Positions 8,376 to 17,035 of a DNA stretch of 64,000 nt are shown here, piece by piece. The stretch is from Alphaproteobacteria bacterium. GTDB taxonomy: Bacteria > Pseudomonadota > Alphaproteobacteria > Puniceispirillales > UBA1172. Location of the stretch: assembly GCA_016778985.1 (NCBI GenBank), contig JADHOM010000002.1, forward strand, positions 1 to 64,000, read 5' to 3'. Each line of letters begins with the position of its first letter. Positions within the stretch are counted from its first letter, which is position 1. The notes beneath the pieces are model-generated. The model was not told the DNA's origin. It was given only the letters and a program-made list of their open reading frames with translations, and made no database searches. Made by a program: the position numbers and the translations under genes.

Positions 8376-10006
8376 GACGATACCCTTGCTTTACCTGATC
8401 CCTGGCCTGATATATCGCCTGATATATTATCTGTAACTGGAGTGCTATCTCTATGGCTGCGGCTGCTTTCCCCCATCAGTAATCCAATATGTTCAGGCGT
8501 CACATCATCTGCCTTCAGGGTTTCGGATAACTGACCATTATTAAGAACCGCAATATGATGGGCGATTTGAAAAATCTCTTCCAAGTCTTGCGATATCATA
8601 ATGACCGCTGATCCTTGTTTTGCTAAATTAGCCATAGCTGTGCGGATAAATTGCGCGGCGCCGATATCAACCCCCCATGTTGGCTGTGATACAATCAAAA
8701 CTTGCGGCACTTTAATGATCTCTCTGCCAACAACAAATTTCTGTAAATTACCGCCAGATAGTGACGAAGCCAACGGATCATCAGACGGTTGCCGGACATC
8801 AAAGGTTTTTGAAATATGCCGCGCCATAGCCAAAGTCTTGTCATGATTAATGATGCCGCGGCGTATCACATCATCCTGATCATAACCAGTAAGCAAGGCA
8901 TTTTCAGACAAGGTCATTGATGGCACGGCAGCATGGCCATTGCGTTCTTCGGGGATAAAAGCAAGACCAGCACGGCGGCGCGCGGCAGGGGTCAATGCCA
9001 TCATATCAGCCGTGCCAATAGTAATCTTGTTAGCCCCTGCCGCTGATGCTGGTCGCCATTCACCCGTCAAAGCAGCCATCAATTCGCTTTGACCATTTCC
9101 GGCAATGCCGGCAATTCCCAAAATCTCACCTGCATTAACCGAAAAAGATATATCCCTGAGCGCGATATCAAATGGGCCTTCTGCTGATCGTGATAATCCG
9201 CTGACAGAAAATAATGTCTTGCTGTTTTTCGGGGTGGATAACGCGCCAATATCTTTAACCTTGGCGCCTATCATCAGCTCCGCCAACTGCCGCGTCGATT
9301 GATCTTTTGTTTTGACCTCAGCCACTTTGATGCCGCCACGCAAAATCGTGGCGCGTGTTGTTAGCTGTTTAATCTCATCCAACTTATGCGAAATAAATAA
9401 AACTGCACAACCCTGATTAGCCAGCCGCTTGAGGACTTCAAACAACTGATCTGTTTCTTGCGGCGTCAGCACAGATGTTGGCTCATCCATAATCAGCAAG
9501 GCCGGGTTTTGCAGCAAACACCGGACGATCTCAACACGTTGCTGCTGACCAACAGAAAGATCAGCAATAATACTGTCAGGATTTAGCGGGATCCCATATT
9601 CTGCTGATTTTGTTTTAATCATTTGGGATAGTTTCTGGCGCGGGAAATCAGGCGGCAATGCCAGAGCGATATTTTCTGCGACTGTCAGCGCCTCAAATAG
9701 AGAAAAATGCTGAAACACCATCCCTATTCCCATGCCACGCGCTTGTTGCGGATTGGTCACTGTTACGCGCTCACCCCGCCATTCCAGATAGCCTTGATCA
9801 GGTTGCAGTAGCCCATAGACCATTTTAATAAAAGTCGATTTGCCAGCACCATTTTCACCAAGCAAGGCATGCAACTCACCTGGATAAATAGAAAAATTGA
9901 TATCCTGATTAGCAACCAGATCGCCGAATGATTTTGTCATCCCGACACCTGCCAATAATGGCGTATCTTTTGATTTAGGGCTAGATTTTTGGTGGGTTGC
10001 GCTCAT
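8372..10006 (-). CDS. ABC transporter ATP-binding protein (duplicated ATPase, YufO/NupO-like)
   Basis: Energises the purine-type importer. Two ABC domains are fused. The first has Walker A GENGAGKST, signature LSVGQQQR and Walker B LLIMDEPTS. The second has a degenerate Walker A (GIAGNGQSE), signature SLSGGNLQKF and a divergent Walker B ending VSQPTWGVD; this asymmetry is normal for the sugar/nucleoside ATPase family. At 544 residues it is longer than usual because of a low-complexity C-terminal tail with a repeated ISGD element (8405-8428). It follows puuD by 8 bp and overlaps the next permease by 4 bp. Confidence 0.93.
   Translation of the reverse strand: MSATHQKSSPKSKDTPLLAGVGMTKSFGDLVANQDINFSIYPGELHALLGENGAGKSTFIKMVYGLLQPDQGYLEWRGERVTVTNPQQARGMGIGMVFQHFSLFEALTVAENIALALPPDFPRQKLSQMIKTKSAEYGIPLNPDSIIADLSVGQQQRVEIVRCLLQNPALLIMDEPTSVLTPQETDQLFEVLKRLANQGCAVLFISHKLDEIKQLTTRATILRGGIKVAEVKTKDQSTRQLAELMIGAKVKDIGALSTPKNSKTLFSVSGLSRSAEGPFDIALRDISFSVNAGEILGIAGIAGNGQSELMAALTGEWRPASAAGANKITIGTADMMALTPAARRRAGLAFIPEERNGHAAVPSMTLSENALLTGYDQDDVIRRGIINHDKTLAMARHISKTFDVRQPSDDPLASSLSGGNLQKFVVGREIIKVPQVLIVSQPTWGVDIGAAQFIRTAMANLAKQGSAVIMISQDLEEIFQIAHHIAVLNNGQLSETLKADDVTPEHIGLLMGESSRSHRDSTPVTDNISGDISGQGSGKARVSS
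8405..8428. repeat. 12-bp tandem duplication in a gene 3' end
   Basis: GCCTGATATAT(C/T) occurs twice in direct tandem and codes the repeated ISGD-type tail of the ATPase gene. In frame. Confidence 0.7.
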
Positions 10007-10014
10007 AACTCTAG

Positions 10015-11289
10015 TTATCTCAACTGACTAATAGACGTCTCAAACCAAGCGCGAATAATGGCGCGCTCCTCTTGTTCCATATAAGCAACATTAGCGGGCG
10101 GCATGGCGTGCGAAATGGCTGACTGCAAATAGATCGCCTTGGCTTCAGCCGCTATCTGTAAAGGCGTTTCCAATAAAACCCCTTTTGGGGCAACGGCAAT
10201 TCCGTCCCATAGTGGTTCTGCCGCATGACACATCGCACAGCGGCCGCTAATAATTTCATTAACGGCCTCAAACCGATCATTGTCATGGAAAGCGGTAAGA
10301 TGCAAGGGTACCGCCATCTCTGCTAATGGCTTGTCTTCGCTATCACTTGCAACATAATCATGATCACGCATGGCAGGCCAGATTGATAGCGCCATGATGA
10401 TGATAAAGATCACCGCGGTTACCGCCCATGTCCAGTTAGGGTTACCTGCTCGGGCATGACGCGAGTTGAAATAATGCCTGATAGTGACGCCCATCAAGAA
10501 CACCAGGCTAGCAATCAGCCAGCTATATTCAGTAGCAAAGGCCAGCGGATAATGCCCTGATAGCATCAGGAAAATTACCGGCAGTGTCAGATAATTATTA
10601 TGAGTGGAACGCAATTTTGCGATGCGGCCATATTTAGCGTCAGGCGTCCGCCCAGCCTTCAAATCAGCGACAACTATTTTCTGATTAGGGATAATCACCA
10701 TAAAGACATTTGCCGACATAATCGTTGCCGTTATCGCGCCCAGATGAATAAATGCCGCACGGCCAGTAAATATCTGATGAAACCCCCATGACAATGCCAC
10801 CAGCATGACATAAAGAATAAGCATTAGCAGGGTTGGGTTTGCCGCCAATGGTGACCGACAAAGGGCACTATATCCTATCCACACCAACGCCATAGATAGT
10901 AGCGAAATGATAACTGCTTGAGGCACAGATAGTGCCATTTTACTCTCATCAATCAGATATAATTCAGCGCCACCATAATAAACAATCGCCAATAACGCAA
11001 AGCCCGACAGCCAAGTTGCGTAAGACTCCCACTTGAACCATGTTAAATGTTCAGGCAAATTATCCGGCGCGACCAAATATTTCTGTATGTGATAGAAGCC
11101 GCCACCATGAACTTGCCATTCTTCGCCATGTGCTTTTTCTGGTAGATGTGGCGACTTCCGCAAGCCAAGATCAAGGGCGATAAAATAAAACGATGAGCCA
11201 ATCCACGCAATCGCTGTTATGACATGCAGCCAGCGCACCGCAAACTCGACCCAGTTCATGGCTAAAATGGTTAGCACATCCATAGTCAT
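10015..11289 (-). CDS. puuD: Urate hydroxylase PuuD, membrane urate oxidase with C-terminal cytochrome c
   Basis: Oxidises urate to 5-hydroxyisourate and sends electrons to the respiratory chain, unlike soluble uricase. About eight hydrophobic segments fill the first 310 residues, starting with WVEFAVRWLHVITAIAWIG. The C-terminal cytochrome c domain has the haem site CAMCH (351-355) and a likely axial Met in SHAMPP (396). Length 424 fits the family. uraH, for the next pathway step, lies 17 bp upstream, and urate-producing xdhABC is in the same operon. Confidence 0.95.
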   Translation of the reverse strand: MTMDVLTILAMNWVEFAVRWLHVITAIAWIGSSFYFIALDLGLRKSPHLPEKAHGEEWQVHGGGFYHIQKYLVAPDNLPEHLTWFKWESYATWLSGFALLAIVYYGGAELYLIDESKMALSVPQAVIISLLSMALVWIGYSALCRSPLAANPTLLMLILYVMLVALSWGFHQIFTGRAAFIHLGAITATIMSANVFMVIIPNQKIVVADLKAGRTPDAKYGRIAKLRSTHNNYLTLPVIFLMLSGHYPLAFATEYSWLIASLVFLMGVTIRHYFNSRHARAGNPNWTWAVTAVIFIIIMALSIWPAMRDHDYVASDSEDKPLAEMAVPLHLTAFHDNDRFEAVNEIISGRCAMCHAAEPLWDGIAVAPKGVLLETPLQIAAEAKAIYLQSAISHAMPPANVAYMEQEERAIIRAWFETSISQLR

Positions 11290-11306
11290 TTGACAGTCTC
11301 TATCAT

Positions 11307-11663
11307 CTAACTGCCTCGATAGGTTGAATAACCATAAGGTGATAACAGCAGCGGCACATGGTAATGCTGATCAGGATCAGTCAAGCCAAAGCGCACAGGC
11401 ACATCATCTAAAAACAGCGTATCAGCTTCATGACCGTTAGCGCGCAGATACGCACCAGCCGCAAAAATGAGTTCATATATACCAATATCACATTCGCCTT
11501 TAGGTAAGATTGGGCTATCTGTGCGGCCATCGGCGTTAGTTGTCATACAGCGGATAAAATGCCTGTCTGAGCCATCAATTTTATAAAGGCAAATATCAAG
11601 GCCTGCCGCCGGATAACCTAGCGATGTATCCAGAACATGCGTTGTCAGATAACCTCCGGCCAT
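11307..11663 (-). CDS. uraH: 5-hydroxyisourate hydrolase (transthyretin-like)
   Basis: Hydrolyses the PuuD product to OHCU. The 118-residue protein has the N-terminal LTTHVLDT with H9, the inner HYHVPLLLSPYGYSTY segment (H100, H102), and the exact C-terminal YRGS that defines HIU hydrolases against true transthyretins. No signal peptide, so cytosolic. It is the first gene of the minus-strand operon. AAAGG lies 7 bases before the ATG. The 5' leader immediately upstream is made of four 25-bp repeats, the nearest ending 11 bp from the start codon. Confidence 0.95.
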   Translation of the reverse strand: MAGGYLTTHVLDTSLGYPAAGLDICLYKIDGSDRHFIRCMTTNADGRTDSPILPKGECDIGIYELIFAAGAYLRANGHEADTLFLDDVPVRFGLTDPDQHYHVPLLLSPYGYSTYRGS

Positions 11664-11674
11664 ATTATACCTTT

Positions 11675-11774
11675 ATTGCTAGACCTTAATTTTAAGGCTA
11701 TTGCTAGACCTTAATTCTAAGGCTATTACTAGACCTTAATTCTAAGGCTATCGCTAGACCTTAATTCTAAGGCT
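11675..11774. repeat. Four 25-bp tandem repeats between divergent ureide operons
   Basis: Four contiguous units at 11675, 11700, 11725 and 11750 share CTAGACCTTAATTCTAAGGC with one or two changes each. Each unit holds an imperfect palindrome, CCTTA-ATTC-TAAGG, extended by AG/CT around a bulge. The array fills the start of the 286-bp spacer between uraH and puuE and would lie in the uraH promoter or 5' leader. It may be an iterated operator, an RNA element, or a plain minisatellite. There are no spacers between units, so it is not CRISPR. Confidence 0.9.
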
Positions 11775-11949
11775 TTTATTTAGACACATGATGTCATGAT
11801 TTCATCATAGTATCATATATATCAGTTGCTTTATCAATAGCGTAGTCTGCTCTATCAATCCAGCCTTTATCATTTTGATAACGCATTTGCCTTGTCATGG
11901 CGTATCGTGCAAAATGAACGCTAATAATAATCATTTTAAGGATATTAAA

Positions 11950-13374
11950 ATGAACAGATATGCGCGTAATCTGATTGGCTATGGAGCAACACCACCCCAT
12001 GCCAGATGGCCAGATAAGGCAAATATTGCTGTTCAGTTTGTTCTTAACTATGAAGAGGGCGGCGAAAATTGTCTGCTTCATGGGGATGCGCAATCTGAGG
12101 CGTTTTTATCAGAGATTATTGGCGCGCAGCCATGGCCAAATCAACGCCACTGGAATATGGAATCAATCTATGAATATGGCGCCAGAGCAGGGTTTTGGCG
12201 CATTCATCGGTTATTCACCCAATATGATATTCCGGTGACGATTTATGGTGTTGCCACGGCGCTAGCGCGGAATCCAGATCAAGTGCTTGCCATGCAAGAT
12301 GCTGGCTGGGAAATTGCTAGCCATGGCTATAAATGGATCGAATATAAAGATTTTAGCCGCTCCGAAGAAGCTGCGCATATCAACGCCGCCATCGCGCTCC
12401 ATAAAGACGTCACAGGGGCGCCGCCGCAAGGCTGGTACACAGGGCGATGTTCTACGCACACCGTTGATCTCATTTGTGAGACAGGCGGCTTTTCCTATAT
12501 ATCGGATAGCTATGCCGATGATCTGCCCTACTGGCATGTTCATCAGGATAAACCGCATCTGATCATTCCCTACACGCTTGATACTAATGATATGCGCTTT
12601 GCCGCCTTTCAAGGCTTTAACTCAGGTGATCAATTTTTTCATTATCTTAAAGATAGTTTTGATGCGCTTTATCGAGAAGGCGAAAACGGCCAGCCAAAAA
12701 TGCTATCCATAGGCCTGCATTGTCGGCTCATTGGGCGGCCAGGACGGATCGAATCATTGCGCCGATTTATTGAATATGTGCAATCTCATGATAAGGTCTG
12801 GTGCCCAAAGCGGATTGATATTGCAAGCCACTGGCATGAACATCATGCCTTTGATATGGAGCGCTGGCAAAACCGACCATCGGCGATGGATAAAGCGACA
12901 TTTATTACGCGCTTTGGCGGCGTTTTTGAACATTCGCCTTGGCTGGCAGAAGCCGCATTTGATCTAGAATTAGGGCCCGCACATGATACCGCGAGCGGAT
13001 TGCATCATGCGCTTTGTCGGGTTTTCAGGTCAGCCGGTCCCGATAAACAGCTCAAGGTGCTAAAGGCTCATCCTGATCTGGCAGGCAAACTGGCGATGGC
13101 AAAACAGCTCACCTCGCAGAGCGCGGATGAGCAAGCGAGCGCCGGATTAGATGCCCTGACCGATGATGAACGAAGCCAGTTCACGCAACTCAACACGCAA
13201 TATCAAGAGCGCTTTGGCTTTCCTTTTATCATTGCTGTAAAAGGTCTGAATAAAGCCGATATTCTGGCGGCATTTAAGCGCCGTATTGACTATGACCATG
13301 CAACCGAGTTCGCCGAAGCCTGTCAACAAGTCGAGCGCATTGCTTTATTTCGTGTCAAAGAATTGGTTAAATAG
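11950..13374 (+). CDS. puuE: PuuE allantoinase fused to OHCU decarboxylase
   Basis: The N-terminal domain (about 1-305) is the polysaccharide-deacetylase-like allantoinase: RNLIGYGATPPHARWP, FVLNYEEGGENCLLHGD, WEIASHGYKWIEY. The C-terminal domain (about 310-474) is OHCU decarboxylase, with AHPDLAGKLA, SAGLDAL and FGFPFIIAVKG. The fusion joins two consecutive steps: decarboxylation of OHCU to allantoin and its hydrolysis to allantoate. The chosen ATG has AAGGA 8 bases upstream and aligns with known PuuE starts; an upstream ATG (11875) would add 25 unlikely residues. First gene of the plus-strand operon. Confidence 0.93.
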   Translation: MNRYARNLIGYGATPPHARWPDKANIAVQFVLNYEEGGENCLLHGDAQSEAFLSEIIGAQPWPNQRHWNMESIYEYGARAGFWRIHRLFTQYDIPVTIYGVATALARNPDQVLAMQDAGWEIASHGYKWIEYKDFSRSEEAAHINAAIALHKDVTGAPPQGWYTGRCSTHTVDLICETGGFSYISDSYADDLPYWHVHQDKPHLIIPYTLDTNDMRFAAFQGFNSGDQFFHYLKDSFDALYREGENGQPKMLSIGLHCRLIGRPGRIESLRRFIEYVQSHDKVWCPKRIDIASHWHEHHAFDMERWQNRPSAMDKATFITRFGGVFEHSPWLAEAAFDLELGPAHDTASGLHHALCRVFRSAGPDKQLKVLKAHPDLAGKLAMAKQLTSQSADEQASAGLDALTDDERSQFTQLNTQYQERFGFPFIIAVKGLNKADILAAFKRRIDYDHATEFAEACQQVERIALFRVKELVK

Positions 13375-13418
13375 CAAAACTTGTGATAAGGTTTTCAAAC
13401 ATTTAAGGTAATAAGCTT

Positions 13419-14273
13419 TTGAAAGATTTAAAAAAAAAATGGACGTATGCTGTTGCGGAAGGTGGGCTGCCGCCACAATCTGCACGGCTTACAGACCGCG
13501 CTATTTTCACCACCGCCTATGCTTTTATCCCAAAAGGCGTGATGGCTGATATTGTCACCAGTTTTTTGCCATTTTGGCAGGAAACGCGGCTTTGGGTGCT
13601 AGCACGGCCAATGACTGGATTTTCGGAAACCTTCTCGCATTATCTAATGGATGTTAAACCGGGCGGCGGCTCTAACCGACCTGATGATGACACTACCGCT
13701 CAGCATGTGTTGTTTGTGACTGGCGGGCAAATCACTCTAGCCTATCATGGGGTTGACCATATCTTAACCGCCGGCGGCTATGCCTATCTGCCGCCGGCAA
13801 CCGACTGGACATGTCACAACACGAGCGATGGCAATGCCTGTTTTCATTGGATCAGAAAACGCTACCAAGCCGTCGAAGGGATAGACTGGCCTGAGGCATT
13901 TGTGACGTCAGACCAAGCCACCGCCCCTATTGCCATGCCCGATACAGGTGGGCTCTGGGCAACTAGCCGGTTTGTTGAACCTGATGATTTGCGCCATGAT
14001 ATGCATGTTAATATTGTCACATTTCAGCCTGGTGGCGTTATTCCATTTTCGGAAACTCATGTGATGGAACACGGGCTTTATGTGCTGCAAGGGAGCGCTA
14101 AATATTTGCTCAATCAAGACTGGGTCGATGTTGAGGCAGGCGACTATATGTGGCTGCGGGCATTTTGTCCGCAAGCCTGTGAAGCCACAGGCAATGAGCC
14201 ATTTCGCTATCTGCTCTATAAAGATGTTAATCGGCATATGCCGCTATTAAATATCACTGGGATCAGCCCTTAA
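13419..14273 (+). CDS. allE: (S)-ureidoglycine aminohydrolase (bicupin)
   Basis: Converts ureidoglycine to (S)-ureidoglycolate and ammonia. It is a bicupin of 284 residues; the second cupin holds the Mn2+ ligand set expected for the family: E212, H214 and H218 in SETHVMEH, and Q252 in CPQA. The N-terminus GGLPPQSARLTDRA is also typical. Translation must begin at a TTG (AAGG 10 bases upstream), since no in-frame ATG precedes the conserved N-terminus. A run of ten A (13430-13439) covers codons 4-7, a potential slippage site. It joins allA by a 1-base TAATG overlap. Confidence 0.9.
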   Translation: MKDLKKKWTYAVAEGGLPPQSARLTDRAIFTTAYAFIPKGVMADIVTSFLPFWQETRLWVLARPMTGFSETFSHYLMDVKPGGGSNRPDDDTTAQHVLFVTGGQITLAYHGVDHILTAGGYAYLPPATDWTCHNTSDGNACFHWIRKRYQAVEGIDWPEAFVTSDQATAPIAMPDTGGLWATSRFVEPDDLRHDMHVNIVTFQPGGVIPFSETHVMEHGLYVLQGSAKYLLNQDWVDVEAGDYMWLRAFCPQACEATGNEPFRYLLYKDVNRHMPLLNITGISP

Positions 14274-14767
14274 TGGCGGCGCGCGAGATATCTATTCAGC
14301 CAATGGAGGCCACCGCCTTTGCGCCATTTGGTGATGTTATCGCGCTAAAGCCTGATGCTGACAAAATGATCAATCAAAATATGTGTGGGCGTCACCATGA
14401 TCTAGCAAAGCTGGCTTTTGATGATGGGCAAGCCGGAATTAGCCTTTTTGATGCGGTGCCGCGGCAATTGCCTTATGCTCTGGACATGATGGAACGTCAC
14501 CCGATTGGCAGTCAGGCTTTTATCCCATTACACGAACATAGCTTTCTGGTGATTGTTGCTACCGATATTGACGGCAGACCAGGGCATCCCTTGGCCTTTA
14601 TGACGGCTCCACGAACAGGCATTAATATTTATAAAAATACATGGCATGGAGTACTAACACCATTAAAATCTCCGGGGATATTTGCTGTTGTCGATAGAAT
14701 TGGCAAAGGTAGCAACCTTGAAGAATACTGGTTTGATGAGGAGTATATTATTAGCGTGTGTGAATAG
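14273..14767 (+). CDS. allA: Ureidoglycolate lyase
   Basis: Splits ureidoglycolate into glyoxylate and urea, the last ureide step. The 164-residue protein shows the AllA features FAPFGDVI near the start, FIPLHEHSFLVIVA in the middle and NTWHGVLTPL near the C-terminus (cupin-like fold). Its start codon shares one base with the stop of the ureidoglycine aminohydrolase gene, so the two are translationally coupled. No urease genes are present in the window for the urea released. Confidence 0.94.
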   Translation: MAAREISIQPMEATAFAPFGDVIALKPDADKMINQNMCGRHHDLAKLAFDDGQAGISLFDAVPRQLPYALDMMERHPIGSQAFIPLHEHSFLVIVATDIDGRPGHPLAFMTAPRTGINIYKNTWHGVLTPLKSPGIFAVVDRIGKGSNLEEYWFDEEYIISVCE

Positions 14768-14830
14768 ATTTAAGATATTTAGGTTAAGTTAAGTTTGCCC
14801 TCACCTCATATTACAGTAAGTAAAATTGAC

Positions 14831-14859
14831 ATGAATTAGGGAGGTAAATTATGTGACAA
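14831..14859 (+). promoter_or_regulatory. Leader with start-stop codons before the permease gene
   Basis: ATG AAT TAG (14831) is followed by GGGAGG and then ATG TGA (14851). The second ATG is ideally spaced from the ribosome site and in frame with the permease, but its second codon is a stop. Either a nonsense change (TCA to TGA would restore a plausible Met-Ser-Gln start), a sequencing error, or a minimal start-stop regulatory ORF explains this. Confidence 0.5.
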
Positions 14860-14955
14860 TTTTCATCTATTGGGTCTGCCGAAGACCTTAAAAATCCGGA
14901 TTATCTACCACCATTAGCACAGGCAATTCCCTTAGGCATACAGCATATTCTGGCT

Positions 14956-16221
14956 ATGTTTATTTCGAACGTAACCCCAGCGATTATTGTTTGTGGGGCG
15001 GCTGGGTTTGGCTTTGGCTCAAGCTCTCCTGATTTTCCAAATATGATCTATATGATCCAGATGAGTATGTTTTTTGCTGGCATTGCGACATTGATCCAAA
15101 CTATTGGTATTGGGCCGATTGGGGCAAAACTGCCCATCGTTCAGGGCACGAGCTTTGCTTTTGTTCCCATTATGGTTCCACTTGTTGCTGGTAAAGGCGT
15201 TGATGCTATCGCTATATTGATGGGCGGGGTTATTATTGGCGGTCTCTTTCATACCATATTAGGGTTCTTTATAGGCCGCATCCGCTTTGCCTTACCGCCC
15301 TTAGTGACTGGCCTGATTATTCTGATGATTGGTCTTGCATTGATCAGGGTTGGCATACAATACGCGGCTGGCGGCGTGCCTGCCAAGATGCAAGGATTAG
15401 CTGAATATGGCAGTTTACAGAACTGGTCTATTGCTGGTGTTGTCATTGTCGTGACGCTTTTGCTGAAGTTTTTCACGCGTGGCATGTTATCAGTAGCGGC
15501 TGTATTAATCGGCATTATCGCAGGTTATATTGTCGCTTATTTCAACGGTATGGTCAATTTTGGCAATGTCGGGAATGCAGCCGCCATAGCCCTGCCCAAT
15601 CCGTTTCATTTTGGCGTTGAGTTTACGGCTGCCGCCATTATTGGTTTCTGCGCCATGTCATTCGTCTCAGCCGTGGAAACGGTTGGTGATGTGTCAGGCA
15701 TAACCAAAGGTGGTGCTAATCGAGAGGCTACTGATAAAGAGATTGAAGGCGCCACCTATGCCGATGGTCTAGGATCAGCCGTAGCCGGGGTCTTTGGCGG
15801 ATTACCGAATACATCATTTAGCCAGAATGTTGGGCTAATCGCCATGACTGGCGTGATGAGCCGTCATGTGGTTACCATTGGCGCTATATTGCTTGTCATT
15901 GCTGGGTTAATCCCAAAAGTCGGCGCCATTATAGCAACTATCCCTATTGAGGTGCTTGGCGGCGGCGTCATTGTCATGTTCGGTATGGTTAGCGCGGCAG
16001 GAGTGTCCATGCTTTCGACAGTCACTTGGAATAAACGCAATCTAATTATCTTTGCCATTGCCTTATCGGTTGGACTTGGCCTGCAGCTTGAGCCGGATGC
16101 GCTTCAGCATATGTCAGGAACAGCTCAGGTTCTTATGGTATCAGGGCTTCTGCCAGCGGCAGTTATTGCCATTGTGCTTAATCTGATATTGCCAGAAACA
16201 ATTGCTGAGGCGGCAGAATAA
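14956..16221 (+). CDS. NCS2 uracil-xanthine permease, 5' end interrupted by TGA
   Basis: Nucleobase:cation symporter-2 protein, probably importing urate, xanthine or uracil. It has many membrane helices and the signature region AVETVGDVSGITKGG, then GGLPNTSFSQNVGLI. The first in-frame ATG after the stop is 14956, but conserved sequence starts earlier: PPLAQAIPLGIQHILAMF is coded from about 14911, including the TM1 Gln-His motif known to matter in xanthine permeases. A protein starting at 14956 would lack that half helix. The true product is probably read from 14851 if the TGA is not real; otherwise this may be a recent pseudogene. Confidence 0.85.
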   Translation: MFISNVTPAIIVCGAAGFGFGSSSPDFPNMIYMIQMSMFFAGIATLIQTIGIGPIGAKLPIVQGTSFAFVPIMVPLVAGKGVDAIAILMGGVIIGGLFHTILGFFIGRIRFALPPLVTGLIILMIGLALIRVGIQYAAGGVPAKMQGLAEYGSLQNWSIAGVVIVVTLLLKFFTRGMLSVAAVLIGIIAGYIVAYFNGMVNFGNVGNAAAIALPNPFHFGVEFTAAAIIGFCAMSFVSAVETVGDVSGITKGGANREATDKEIEGATYADGLGSAVAGVFGGLPNTSFSQNVGLIAMTGVMSRHVVTIGAILLVIAGLIPKVGAIIATIPIEVLGGGVIVMFGMVSAAGVSMLSTVTWNKRNLIIFAIALSVGLGLQLEPDALQHMSGTAQVLMVSGLLPAAVIAIVLNLILPETIAEAAE

Positions 16222-16239
16222 GCCTTAACATCTCAACAC

Positions 16240-16274
16240 GTGACAGGCGGTATATTGCGCCTGTCACTTTTATT
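16240..16274 (+). terminator. Rho-independent terminator of the puuE-allE-allA-permease operon
   Basis: GTGACAGGCG and CGCCTGTCAC form a perfect 10-bp stem with an 8-base loop, followed by TTTTATTT, 18 bp after the permease stop. Confidence 0.88.
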
Positions 16275-16287
16275 TGATTTGGTTATC

Positions 16288-16980
16288 CTATTTGGCTAAT
16301 TTATCGGCGGCAATGATCATTTCCGCCAAAGTCACCAGATCATGCGCCATGCAATCTGGGGCTTTATAGAGAGGGTGATAATGTATCGCCGTCTGGTCAC
16401 TCATACGGTCAACATATCCTGCCAGCATACCAGCATGGAGCGCGCCATGCGTATCCCAATCATGGGTTGCGATGAGCCGAAGCGATGCTAATGGCCGTGC
16501 TAGCTGTTTCGCCGCAAAGGCATATACCTGCGGGTCAGGCTTAAAGCTGCCTGTTGCTTCAACGGAAATAATCTCATCAAAAGATGCGATCAAATTGGCA
16601 TGGCTGAGCTGTTTATTCACCAGATCAAATGACGAGTTAGTAAAGGCAACGGTGCGATAGCCATGTTGCCGAAAGTGATTGAGCGCCGCCATCACATCAG
16701 CATGTGGAGGCAGGCTGGAAAACCCTGTCAATATAGCCTCACGTTGATCATCAGTAAGCGTCATGCCATGCCGCGCCGCCATATCATCAAGCATCACCCG
16801 AGCCAGATCAGCGAAACGGGTTTCGACACCTGTTATGGACGCCACAACAGACGAATGTAGCAAAGATGAAAACCATGTTCCAGCAACCTGATCAGTGGGG
16901 AATATAGCGGCAAATCGCGCCTTCATTGGCGCAAGGTCAAGGACAGTTTCGTTAATATCAAAAAGAATGGTATCGCGCAT
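16288..16980 (-). CDS. Haloacid dehalogenase type II-like hydrolase
   Basis: HAD-superfamily hydrolase of 230 residues. The nucleophile D8 is in LFDINETVLD, motif II is FTNSSFDLV and motif III is GSFKPDPQVY, with ATHDWDTHGALHAGM closing the site; this order matches L-2-haloacid dehalogenases (HAD type II). The substrate may be a 2-haloacid or another small acid; the motifs alone do not settle it. Monocistronic and convergent with the permease operon. Confidence 0.85.
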   Translation of the reverse strand: MRDTILFDINETVLDLAPMKARFAAIFPTDQVAGTWFSSLLHSSVVASITGVETRFADLARVMLDDMAARHGMTLTDDQREAILTGFSSLPPHADVMAALNHFRQHGYRTVAFTNSSFDLVNKQLSHANLIASFDEIISVEATGSFKPDPQVYAFAAKQLARPLASLRLIATHDWDTHGALHAGMLAGYVDRMSDQTAIHYHPLYKAPDCMAHDLVTLAEMIIAADKLAK

Positions 16981-17035
16981 CTTGCCCCCCTCTTTATTAA
17001 TATGGCTTGATTTGGATTTATCTGAAGTGGTCTAG

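Noticed and set aside
11675-11774. CRISPR array
   Set aside because: Units are contiguous without spacers and only 25 bp long; no cas genes.
14768-14850. Purine riboswitch before the permease
   Set aside because: No three-way-junction pattern or conserved loop sequence could be found in the 83-bp spacer.
14851-14856. Selenocysteine or reassigned TGA in the permease
   Set aside because: TGA acts as a normal stop elsewhere (for example the 7245-8375 permease and soxD), the glutathione peroxidase uses Cys, and a Sec at codon 2 has no precedent I know.
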